DNA from: Nanobdellati archaeon
GTDB taxonomy: Archaea > Nanobdellota > Nanobdellia > UBA10117
DNA: 52,493 nucleotides
Direction of reading: 5' to 3'
Assembly: GCA_016204275.1 (NCBI GenBank)
Contig: JACQKZ010000014.1
Location: forward strand, 1 to 52,493
Shown here: piece by piece, positions 37,124-45,114 of the stretch
How positions within the stretch are numbered: position 1 is the stretch's first letter
Layout: every line of letters starts with the position of its first letter
Made by a program: the position numbers and the translations under genes
The notes under the pieces: model-generated
What the model was told of the DNA's origin: nothing
The model's input: the letters and a program-made list of their open reading frames with translations, nothing else
The model's database searches: none

Positions 37124-37693
37124 ATGTTCGGCAAAAAATCCTCTATGATGGACTTTGTAATAGTAATACTTTTTGTAATGGGCGCAATTGCAATACTTGG
37201 CCAGAAGGATACGCTAATCTATACCGTCGGCCCAAAAGAGGTTAAGATGCTGCACGCCTATTCAGAAGGGGAGGAATACCGCGAGTACTTGCAGCAGGCC
37301 GCGAAATTTTCCTTCCTGCGCGCGGCGGAGGCTGCGGGCGCCAAAACACAGAATGATTGCATAGTCCAGCTGAACTCACAGAGTTTTCAGGAGGATTTAG
37401 AAGCGAATTTCAAAGAATATGTAAATGCGTATCGGGCAGGAGAGGACTATCTCGGCTTTACGGCATATGTCGGCGGCGGCTTTCAAAAGCCAGTGTTAGG
37501 AGCATTAAATTATAGGATTTATATTATAATTTCCCCTGGCCAGCAATTCGCAGGCCTGATTAGCGTTCCTCTTACAGAACAGATAAATATGAGATACAGC
37601 ATAGACCCGATTGTAATAATTAAAGATTTAAACTGCGATAGTTACTCACAGTATGTTTTAACAGGGAACCAAGTACCAACGCGCGGCGGATAA
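37124..37693 (+). CDS. membrane-anchored protein of appendage locus
   Basis: MFGKKSSMMDFVIVILFVMGAIAILG plus ectodomain. Confidence 0.7.
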   Translation: MFGKKSSMMDFVIVILFVMGAIAILGQKDTLIYTVGPKEVKMLHAYSEGEEYREYLQQAAKFSFLRAAEAAGAKTQNDCIVQLNSQSFQEDLEANFKEYVNAYRAGEDYLGFTAYVGGGFQKPVLGALNYRIYIIISPGQQFAGLISVPLTEQINMRYSIDPIVIIKDLNCDSYSQYVLTGNQVPTRGG

Positions 37694-37903
37694 ATGGAGA
37701 AAATGAAAACGAAAAAAGCAGTAACACCGAACACAGTTCAGCGAATTGCTTTTCCATCCAGAAAAGCGATCATGCCAGATTGGCTGAAGTGGGTAGTAAT
37801 TTTAATAATATTTCTCATAGTTGCTGCCGCGATACTGTGGCAGGCCTACAATGGCGGTTTAGATATAATTAAAAACCCAGGTGTGTTTAAATTCAAGGTA
37901 TGA
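37694..37903 (+). CDS. 69-aa single-TM protein
   Basis: KAIMPDWLKWVVILIIFLIVAAAILWQAYNGG. Confidence 0.65.
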   Translation: MEKMKTKKAVTPNTVQRIAFPSRKAIMPDWLKWVVILIIFLIVAAAILWQAYNGGLDIIKNPGVFKFKV

Positions 37904-38064
37904 AAGAACAAAAAAAAGCGAGCATTGATATAGATTTCCTTCTTCCGTTGATACTAGTCATACTTTTTGTTGCCGCAGTTGCGATCTTTCTCGTATTTAA
38001 GTTCAAGCCAGACGTTTCAGCTCATGTTTCGAATTACATAGTTGCGCCGTTGAAAGGCAAGTAG
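37900..38064 (+). CDS. 54-aa single-TM protein
   Basis: ATGA overlap with previous; MKEQKKASIDIDFLLPLILVILFVAAVAIFLVFKFKPDVSAHVSNYIVAPLKGK*. Confidence 0.65.
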   Translation: MKEQKKASIDIDFLLPLILVILFVAAVAIFLVFKFKPDVSAHVSNYIVAPLKGK

Positions 38065-38080
38065 TTAAAGGAAGTGAATA

Positions 38081-38182
38081 ATGGAGAAATGGGTTGCATG
38101 CTGGCAGAACCAGAATGGAGGTAATATCGGCTGTTGCATTGCGGAGCAATGCGACCAAAGCGCCAGCCGATTTGTCGGCTGA
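38081..38182 (+). pseudogene. interrupted 5' copy of the 47-aa gene (ORF MEKWVACWQNQ...FVG*) created by palindromic insertion
   Basis: First 19 nt ATGGAGAAATGGGTTGCAT identical to start of the next ORF at 38182; terminates at TGATG overlapping that start. Confidence 0.55.
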
Positions 38183-38200
38183 TGGAGAAATGGGTTGCAT
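38081..38200. repeat. palindromic insertion bounded by 19-bp perfect direct repeat
   Basis: ATGGAGAAATGGGTTGCAT at 38081-38099 and 38182-38200; hairpins GTTGCATTGCGGAGCAATGCGAC (38133-38155) and CAGCCGATTTGTCGGCTG (38164-38181). Confidence 0.72.
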
Positions 38201-38325
38201 ATGTTTTGATTTCGGTTGTCGCAGCAGTTATAATAATACTGCTGGTTTTTTCAGGCCTTCTGCCAAAGGCACTTAACGCAGCATCTGGCCAGCTCAAGGC
38301 ACCATCACAGTTTTTGCCAGTCTAA
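38182..38325 (+). CDS. 47-aa single-TM protein
   Basis: MEKWVAYVLISVVAAVIIILLVFSGLLPKALNAASGQLKAPSQFLPV*. Confidence 0.65.
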   Translation: MEKWVAYVLISVVAAVIIILLVFSGLLPKALNAASGQLKAPSQFLPV

Positions 38326-38531
38326 TTCCAGCGCCAGTGTTGTACTATTCCAATTGTTGTTGCAGTTGCCGCAAACATAACCAGCAGAGAACCCATGAAC
38401 CAGAAATTATTCTGCAGCAGGCCATACAGTGTAATCGGAACCGCGGCCAGCCCGAAGGCAAGCGCAGGCAAGTGGTGATGGCTTCTGAACGAGCCGGCTG
38501 TCAATTTAATTTTTCCTAATCGTCGTGCCAT
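38322..38531 (-). CDS. small two-TM membrane protein
   Basis: HHHLPALAFGLAAVPITLYGLLQNNFWFMGSLLVMFAATATTIGIV. Confidence 0.55.
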   Translation of the reverse strand: MARRLGKIKLTAGSFRSHHHLPALAFGLAAVPITLYGLLQNNFWFMGSLLVMFAATATTIGIVQHWRWN

Positions 38532-38561
38532 GCTTTTGTTTTACTTGCTAACTTTAAAAAT

Positions 38562-38939
38562 CTATGCTCGTGCCAGCCTTGCCAGCAATGTGCGCAGATA
38601 GATTGTTTCTGTGGCTATGTTAAGATGTGCAACGCCAATAGAATGTGCATTGTTTTGTGTTCGGTAGTTTAATATTTGCGCAGCAAATTCTTTTACCCGA
38701 TCCAAAGTAAAACCAATCTGCCTTTTAATTTGCAATTGTACGAGGCTGTCTTTAATTGTATGCAGTTGTATGATATCTGTTTTAATAGTATGCAGTGTGT
38801 TGAAAACATCGGTGTTTGCGAATGAACCTAATCTGTTATGTTTTGCAAACATAATCCATCTTTCTTTTAGCATATCAAATATTTGAGCGTCTAAATCGAA
38901 TTGACTGCCAGTTAGGGCGATATGTAATTTAACTGCCAT
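38562..38939 (-). CDS. hypothetical helical protein
   Basis: 125 aa ORF; no motif. Confidence 0.55.
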   Translation of the reverse strand: MAVKLHIALTGSQFDLDAQIFDMLKERWIMFAKHNRLGSFANTDVFNTLHTIKTDIIQLHTIKDSLVQLQIKRQIGFTLDRVKEFAAQILNYRTQNNAHSIGVAHLNIATETIYLRTLLARLARA

Positions 38940-38995
38940 GGCTATACATATAATCTGCCAGATAGATTTAAAAAACCACCTTTAACCTTAGAAGC

Positions 38996-39111
38996 ATGGC
39001 AAAACTAATAAGTGGACAGATAAGCTTGCGGGAGGATTCAGCGGCAAGTGCGTTCGGCGAAGCCGAATGCGCTCAAAGTGCCGGCTGATTTTGCAGCCGT
39101 GGCAAAGCTAA
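38996..39111. repeat. palindromic insertion bounded by 13-nt imperfect direct repeat at L10e start
   Basis: ATGGCAAAACTAA (38996-39008) vs GTGGCAAAGCTAA (39099-39111); hairpins GCGTTCGGC-GAA-GCCGAATGC (39050-39070) and CGGCTGATTTTGCAGCCG (39082-39099). Confidence 0.65.
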
Positions 39112-39632
39112 GGGATGCCCGCGCATACAGGAGAACAAAGCGCCCATTCACACGAATCTCAAAATTACGGTCAAAGGGCTACGTGAAAGGTGCGCCGCAC
39201 ATGAAGACGGTTCAGTATGATATGGGAAACTCGAAACTTCCGTACTCGCACGAGATTCAGCTGATATGTACAAAGAGACAGCAGATTCGCGATAATGCAT
39301 TAGAAGCCGCAAGGCAGGCCGCAGTTCGTTATCTTGACCTGAACGCCGCCAAAGAAGGCTATTATGTTAAACTAAGGGCAGTCCCGCACCACGTAATCCG
39401 CATGAAGCCGCTGGCAACAGGCGCGGGTGCAGACAGATTCCAGCAGGGCATGAGCCTTTCATATGGTTCGCCGGAAGGCCACGCAGCCCAAGTCAAGCCT
39501 GGCAAGATTTTATTCAGTTTTTATGTGAATGAGGGCCAGATTGGCATTGCAAGGGAAGCAGCAAGAAAGGCAGGCACAAAGCTTCCGATGCACTGCAAGA
39601 TTGAAGTTTTAAATATCATTCGGGCTGCATAA
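39099..39632 (+). CDS. rpl10e: ribosomal protein uL16 (archaeal L10e), GTG start
   Basis: (M)AKLRDARAYRRTKRPFTRISK...KGAPHMKTVQYDMGN...RLAVPHHVIR-type MKPLATGAGADRFQQGM...; GTG at 39099 after palindromic insertion. Confidence 0.92.
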   Translation: MAKLRDARAYRRTKRPFTRISKLRSKGYVKGAPHMKTVQYDMGNSKLPYSHEIQLICTKRQQIRDNALEAARQAAVRYLDLNAAKEGYYVKLRAVPHHVIRMKPLATGAGADRFQQGMSLSYGSPEGHAAQVKPGKILFSFYVNEGQIGIAREAARKAGTKLPMHCKIEVLNIIRAA

Positions 39633-39664
39633 TTAATTTTAAAAAAATAAAAACAAAAAGAAAT

Positions 39665-40060
39665 TTACCTTCGGCTTTTTGATATTGCTACTCCGATAAT
39701 TCCGCCTATTAGCCCCAATATCAAGCCAACAATAACCGAAACTATTAGTGCAATAAAACCTATCGCTGCTCCGACTCCGCCGCCTAATGCGCCAAGCAGT
39801 GCACTGCCAACAACACTTACAGCAACAAGTGCTATAATGCCATTTACAAGTCCGCCTAATGCGCCGGTCACAAGACCAGTAACTACGCCTTTGCCCATAT
39901 TTCGGTCTTTAGCATAGTATACAGCAACAGCTCCACCAACAATAGGTGCGATTAACCCAAACAGGCCAGCCTTTACTGCGCCCAGCACCAAGCCGAGCAC
40001 GACATAAACTGCCACGCCTATCCAGATAGCTTTCCAATTCAAATTGGCCATCATTACCAC
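39665..40060 (-). CDS. Gly-rich polytopic membrane protein
   Basis: Repeated GxxxG helices: LVLGAVKAGLFGLIAPIVGGAVAVYY ... GALGGGVGAAIGFIALIVSVIVGLILGLIGGIIGVAIS. Confidence 0.7.
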   Translation of the reverse strand: MVMMANLNWKAIWIGVAVYVVLGLVLGAVKAGLFGLIAPIVGGAVAVYYAKDRNMGKGVVTGLVTGALGGLVNGIIALVAVSVVGSALLGALGGGVGAAIGFIALIVSVIVGLILGLIGGIIGVAISKSRR

Positions 40061-40121
40061 CGAGTATTCCTTTGGCTCGAGCTTTATAAACTTTTATATA
40101 CTATTATATTCTTGCTTTCTT

Positions 40122-41789
40122 ATGGCTGCTAGTGTTAAATGGACTCAGGACATATCAGATACAGATAAAAAATTATTCGGCCGCGAGTCCGTTCTGCTTT
40201 CGAAGCTGAAGAGGGCAGGCCTGCCAGTCCAAAAAGCATTTGTGGTTTCTTCTGCAGCTCAGGCTGACTTTGGCCAGCGCAAAGGCTTCTCGGACGAAAT
40301 AAAAGAAGAAATCGAGGGGGCATACGCATTATTGGGCTTTGAATCTGCCGGCAAAAAAAGTGTTGATGACCTTCTCTCAAAATCGCCAGATGTAGCTGCC
40401 ACGGTCTGGCCAGCCAGCGCCCCGCAGGCAAGAAAGTTAAACATCAGCGGTTTCACAAACATCATGCAGGCAGTCCGCGAAATATGGGCTAAGCACAAGT
40501 CGCCAATAATTATTCAGCGCCAGATAAATCCGGAAAAATCTGGCAGTGCAAGAACTGAAGGCGGAAAACTGAAAATAGACGCGGCTTGGGGTTTTTACGC
40601 GCCAAGCCCAGACAAAAATAGCATGGTTGTTGCAGACGAGTTTGGCAGGCTAATAAGGAAGAACATTCCGGACAGCCTGAAATCCCGGGAGCTAATTTCA
40701 AGCGCAGAGCATGAACTCATAAGCAAGCTTGCCAGCAAATCCGAAAGCGTTGCAGGCCAGCCGATTTCAATCAACTGGTCTTTATCAAATAAAGCGGTTT
40801 ATCTGGACAGCGTAAGCACAAGCGCGGAAACTTACGATTATGCGGCAGGCTTTTCATTCTTGGAAAACGGGCTGGCAAAGCAAAACCTAATAGACAATTT
40901 GCTGAATGTTTTTGATGGCTTAAACATAGGCAAGCCCAAGGCGCCAAAAGGCGCTGAAAATACATCATATCTGGAGATATTTTTTAACACGCTAGCGGAA
41001 CAAGTTCCGCTGCGCACCGCCGAACGAAGTTCGCCGGTTGAAATAGTCGCGCCGATAGCTGATAGGCTGCAGGTGAAAAGCGAAAAGCGAGCAAGTAATA
41101 GCGAATTAGTTTCAATTTATGATGAAGTTTGCGCAACAAATCTTCAGGCGCTGGTAGTTAATACCAAGGCCGCGTGCGTTGAAAATGCAATACTTGACCT
41201 TTCGGAACTTAGCAGCACAGAGAATCTCTCAGAATATGAAAACCTGATTTTTGAGAAGGCCAGCAGCATAAAAAATCCGTGGGTGAGAATATCGAGTCCG
41301 CTTGACAAAGAATCAGCAGAAATATTTTCAGCCGAAGTAAAGGCATTAAAGCGGTTGTCAGAAAACGATCCGGATTTTGGCATACTGGTTTCTGGAATGA
41401 CAACAATCAACGGCTTTAAGCGGGCAAAGGAAATTTTGCGGCAGGCTGGCTTGCAGGCCAGAATCGGGCTGGAGTTCGACAACATGAATTCAATAATGAT
41501 ATCTGATGTTTTGTGCAGGCTTTCTGATTTCGCAACCGCAAATGTGAAAAAACTTCAGCAGCAGATTTCCGGCAGGCCATTGCTTCGCGCGCTGCAGGAC
41601 ATACATAGGGGCGCAAGGGTTGCAGGCATACCGTTTTCGCCTGTGTTGCACTCGCCGGACAAGTCGCTTACCGAATTTTTAATCCGCGATGGCTTCGAAA
41701 CAATTGCGGCGCCGGAAAAAATTTCAGATACGATTAAGCTGCACGTATTAGAAACTGAAAAAAAACTGCTGCTGGTGCGTAGAAATTAA
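40122..41789 (+). CDS. PEP synthase/pyruvate phosphate dikinase-like protein, apparently lacking the phosphohistidine domain
   Basis: ESVLLSKLKRAGLPVQKAFVVSS; SPIIIQRQINPEKSG; C-terminal TIM-barrel-like LVSGMTTINGFKRAKEILRQAGLQARIGLEFDNMNSIMISDVLC; no GGxTSHAAI found. Confidence 0.6.
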   Translation: MAASVKWTQDISDTDKKLFGRESVLLSKLKRAGLPVQKAFVVSSAAQADFGQRKGFSDEIKEEIEGAYALLGFESAGKKSVDDLLSKSPDVAATVWPASAPQARKLNISGFTNIMQAVREIWAKHKSPIIIQRQINPEKSGSARTEGGKLKIDAAWGFYAPSPDKNSMVVADEFGRLIRKNIPDSLKSRELISSAEHELISKLASKSESVAGQPISINWSLSNKAVYLDSVSTSAETYDYAAGFSFLENGLAKQNLIDNLLNVFDGLNIGKPKAPKGAENTSYLEIFFNTLAEQVPLRTAERSSPVEIVAPIADRLQVKSEKRASNSELVSIYDEVCATNLQALVVNTKAACVENAILDLSELSSTENLSEYENLIFEKASSIKNPWVRISSPLDKESAEIFSAEVKALKRLSENDPDFGILVSGMTTINGFKRAKEILRQAGLQARIGLEFDNMNSIMISDVLCRLSDFATANVKKLQQQISGRPLLRALQDIHRGARVAGIPFSPVLHSPDKSLTEFLIRDGFETIAAPEKISDTIKLHVLETEKKLLLVRRN

Positions 41790-41864
41790 AAATTTTAATC
41801 AATTGTATACTTCTAACTATAAATGTTTTTAAATTACAAACTTATTTTTTAATAAGGTGCAACT

Positions 41865-42194
41865 TTGGGGAGAGCTTGTGTAATCTGCAAGGAAATTATT
41901 TTCAGGCCAGTGTGCACGCTCTGCATGACTGACAGAGTAGAGGATTGGCTGGCCATGAAAAAATTAAACGTCATCCGCGAATTTAGGCAGCAAATCCGCG
42001 CCCTTTTGGATTCTGTAATATCAAGGGAGAAGATGAACTGCTTTTCCTGCCGTTCCGAAGCAACTGCAATATGCAGTTATTGCTTTGGCAGCCGCGTGGG
42101 TGGCTGGCTCAACAAGCAGGACAAAAATCTCGGGCTGGAATTCGCCTGTTACTTTAGGGAAGAGATTGCAAGCCCGAAAATAGCCTTCGCTTAA
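41865..42194 (+). CDS. multi-CxxC zinc-binding protein (TTG start)
   Basis: ACVICKEIIFRPVCTLCMTDRVEDW...MNCFSCRSEATAICSYCFGSRVGGW: two repeats of paired CxxC. Confidence 0.65.
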   Translation: MGRACVICKEIIFRPVCTLCMTDRVEDWLAMKKLNVIREFRQQIRALLDSVISREKMNCFSCRSEATAICSYCFGSRVGGWLNKQDKNLGLEFACYFREEIASPKIAFA

Positions 42195-42238
42195 TGCGTT
42201 TTAGGAAGTTTTTTAAGATTAACTGTTTATTCTAGCAT

Positions 42239-42982
42239 ATGCATCCCAACTTAAAGGAAGCCCTGCGTGATTTGGAAACACCCAAGCAAGAGAAGGAAAT
42301 TAAAGTAACAATAGACAAAGAGACAGAAAAAGCAGTGGAGATATTGCTTGGCGGTTATAATAAATTTGTTGCAGTAAGTTCTGCAACGTGGATAAATACA
42401 TTTGATTTGGAAGGCACATTGTTAGAGTATATGCCGAGAATAAGAAAAATAAATCTAAAACCGAGTGTTATTGAAGAATTTATGAATCGCTTACAGATGC
42501 CAGATAGCAGGGGCGCGGGCGATCGCAAACGTAATATCAATAGGACATACTTTTTAATTTCATCTCTTATTCAGTTTTCTTATGACACGGGCCACAATGG
42601 TTTTCAGATTACTGTCAGCCATTTAGAAAAACCGTACGAACTCGGACACAATTTTATCAGCAACCCAGACAATCCATTACGAATAGAAGTCTTTGGCGAT
42701 ATTGGCAATCTGTGCTTCAGGAATACAAAATGTGTTGATGTAATCATACGCGGGGATGTCGGAAGGCTGTTTGGAGAGGATTCATACGGTTCGTCCTTCA
42801 CAGTCCATGGCACCATGGGAGAGCAATGCGGCATATCCTCTACGTGTTGCACCTTTAAGCATGCATCCAAAAAAACGCTTGATGCAATAGAAGAAGAAGT
42901 AGACAAGTACAGCAGAAACAGATACTACTTGCTAAAAGATGGCAGGGAAATTCCTTACAAGCCAAAGGGGATTAAAAAATGA
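42239..42982 (+). CDS. paralog family member 1 (solenoid-like, MoxR/vWA island)
   Basis: LRDLETPKQEKEIKVTIDKETEKAVE ... DTGHNGFQI ... RIEVFGDIGNLCFRNTKCVDVIIRGDVGRLFGEDS ... YYLLKDGREIPY. Confidence 0.75.
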   Translation: MHPNLKEALRDLETPKQEKEIKVTIDKETEKAVEILLGGYNKFVAVSSATWINTFDLEGTLLEYMPRIRKINLKPSVIEEFMNRLQMPDSRGAGDRKRNINRTYFLISSLIQFSYDTGHNGFQITVSHLEKPYELGHNFISNPDNPLRIEVFGDIGNLCFRNTKCVDVIIRGDVGRLFGEDSYGSSFTVHGTMGEQCGISSTCCTFKHASKKTLDAIEEEVDKYSRNRYYLLKDGREIPYKPKGIKK

Positions 42983-43641
42983 GACGAGAAAGCGCAAGGG
43001 CGTTTCTGGGCGATTTAGAACAGATGGACAAAGAGCGGCAGCTAAGGGTCGAAATAGATAAAGAGCTTGAGCAATCAGTAGATGAATTATTTTCCAGTCT
43101 TACTGCGGCCATAAGAAATTACAAAACAAGCGAAAGGATTATTCTGAATTTACCCGGAAAAAGTATGAATGCGCGTGTTGTCGGTGGGGTTATAAGCAGG
43201 CTTAGTTTAGAAGATGATATTATTAATGAAAATATTTCTAAAAACATTATAACTGAACTAATGCAATATGTTTATGGGTTAGGACACAATAATTTTCAGG
43301 TTTTAACCGCGACCACGCTTGAAAATTTTGGGCATAGACTTATTGGTGAGCCTGGCAGGCCGTTAGAACTAAGCATAACTGGCGATCTTGGCAATGATTG
43401 TTTTTATTCTGTAAAATATGTCGCAGTAACAGTGCGCGGAAACGTAGGCGAAAGTTTTGGGGATGGTTCTAAGTGCTCATATTTTGACATTCATGGTTCT
43501 ATAGGAGCGGTAGATGGTTGGGGTATTGAGGGTTGTACCTTCAGGCATAAATCTCAAGCCGTGCTTGACAAAATTAGAAAAGAAACACGCGGTAACAATA
43601 ATAAATATATTTTGAAAAGTGGCGAAGAGGTGTCACTTTGA
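42979..43641 (+). CDS. paralog family member 2
   Basis: FLGDLEQMDKERQLRVEIDKELEQSVD ... GLGHNNFQV ... LSITGDLGNDCFYSVKYVAVTVRGNVGESFGDGSK. Confidence 0.75.
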   Translation: MRRESARAFLGDLEQMDKERQLRVEIDKELEQSVDELFSSLTAAIRNYKTSERIILNLPGKSMNARVVGGVISRLSLEDDIINENISKNIITELMQYVYGLGHNNFQVLTATTLENFGHRLIGEPGRPLELSITGDLGNDCFYSVKYVAVTVRGNVGESFGDGSKCSYFDIHGSIGAVDGWGIEGCTFRHKSQAVLDKIRKETRGNNNKYILKSGEEVSL

Positions 43642-44345
43642 TGCAGGCCAGCGCAAGGGCATTGCTGGCAGATCTAGAGATGCCAAAGCCGGAAAATGTA
43701 ATAAAAGTACATACGGATAAAACGCTTGAAAAGCTGTTGCCAAAAGCCTTCAAACTATATGAAAAATATCTTTCAAAGTATGAGTATGACTGGCCAATAG
43801 AACTTGCTGGCGATAAGAAAAAAATCTGGAATTATTGTGCAGGCATTAAATTTACGCCAACGCCGAATTTAATTTTTGAGTTCGCGCTGCGCATAGCAGA
43901 ATACCAAAACAGGCAAGGTTTTGGTTGGGTTACTGGCCAGTATATTTCTGCGCTTATTATTCGATCGCACGCCCATGGCAACAACAATTTTAATCTGGAA
44001 CTCAGACATCTTGATACAAAAATAAATTACTTGTTGGGCTTTACTGGAATTGAGGAAAGGCCGCTCAGGGTTTCTGTTTCAGGAAATGTTGGGAATTTTT
44101 GCGGCTTGGACGCCCAAACTCTTCGGCTCACGCTCCGAGGAAATGCGGCCGGCCAGCTGGCTATGAAAGCAAAAGACTCAAGGTTTAAAATTTTCGGAGA
44201 GACAGATTTAGGGGCTGGCTGGTGTGCCAGCAACAGCGTTTTCAAATGCACTGACAGGGAATCTGCAGAACGGATCAAACAGGTAGTTAGAGAAGGCTGC
44301 AGGGTTTACTGGCTAAATAACAAAAAAAGGGTGTTGATTAAATGA
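43641..44345 (+). CDS. paralog family member 3
   Basis: LLADLEMPKPENVIKVHTDKTLEKLLP ... HGNNNFNL ... RVSVSGNVGNFCGLDAQTLRLTLRGNAAGQLAMKAK. ATG at 43641 in TGATG overlap. Confidence 0.75.
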   Translation: MQASARALLADLEMPKPENVIKVHTDKTLEKLLPKAFKLYEKYLSKYEYDWPIELAGDKKKIWNYCAGIKFTPTPNLIFEFALRIAEYQNRQGFGWVTGQYISALIIRSHAHGNNNFNLELRHLDTKINYLLGFTGIEERPLRVSVSGNVGNFCGLDAQTLRLTLRGNAAGQLAMKAKDSRFKIFGETDLGAGWCASNSVFKCTDRESAERIKQVVREGCRVYWLNNKKRVLIK

Positions 44346-45022
44346 ACAAAGGCCTGCAAAAAGTTTTGGGTGATTTGGAGCTGCCGGACAAAGAGCGGCA
44401 GCTAAGGGTCGAAATAGATAAAAATCTGGAAACGACAGTAAATGCGTTATTGGCTGCGTATCCCGCGCTTCTCAAACCCCAGCAGGCGGGCCGCAGCAAC
44501 ATGATTGATTTGGATTGGAAGAAAATAAATGCGCGCGTTATCGGCGAGTTTGCAAGCAAGTGCATTCTCACGTATGGCCAGGAAGAACATACGTCCAAAA
44601 TACTAACCGCGCTCATACAGTACGCTTATGGAGTAGGCTACAATAATTTTGATATTTTGGCCGAAAAAATACCAGAAGACTTTGGGGCTGGCCTTATTGG
44701 TGAGCCTGGCAGGCTTCTAGAAATAAACCTAACGGGCCAGCTGGGTGCAGAATGTTTTTTAGGCGCTAGCTATGTTGCGGTAACTGTGCTGGGAAATGTG
44801 GGCTACGGGTTTGCGCATGGCTCTAAAAATTCGTTTTTTGACATCAGTGGATTTGTTGGGGAAGACATAGGCATATACTCTGAGGGATGCACTTTTCTAG
44901 TCCAATCAGATGAGGCATATGATAAAGTCAGAAAAAGTACTAAAACACACGAAACATGGAAAAGCCGCGTTTACTGCAGGCCGACTGGTCGGGATAATCG
45001 GGTACACATCCTAACATACTAA
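44342..45022 (+). CDS. paralog family member 4
   Basis: VLGDLELPDKERQLRVEIDKNLETTVN ... GVGYNNFDI ... INLTGQLGAECFLGASYVAVTVLGNVGYGFAHGSK. Confidence 0.75.
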   Translation: MNKGLQKVLGDLELPDKERQLRVEIDKNLETTVNALLAAYPALLKPQQAGRSNMIDLDWKKINARVIGEFASKCILTYGQEEHTSKILTALIQYAYGVGYNNFDILAEKIPEDFGAGLIGEPGRLLEINLTGQLGAECFLGASYVAVTVLGNVGYGFAHGSKNSFFDISGFVGEDIGIYSEGCTFLVQSDEAYDKVRKSTKTHETWKSRVYCRPTGRDNRVHILTY

Positions 45023-45114
45023 CCCCGCGCAGGCCATAAATTTGTAATATTAACAAAATGTATAACAAGCCTTATAAGTTTTTCGTATAGTCCAGAATAT
45101 AATTGAGACATAAT

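Noticed and set aside
38081-39111. Programmed translational bypassing (byp/gene-60-like hop) between duplicated start sequences
   Set aside because: Each downstream copy has its own start codon (ATG via TGATG, or GTG), so re-initiation is simpler than ribosome hopping; repeat spacing (101 and 103 nt) also varies in frame.
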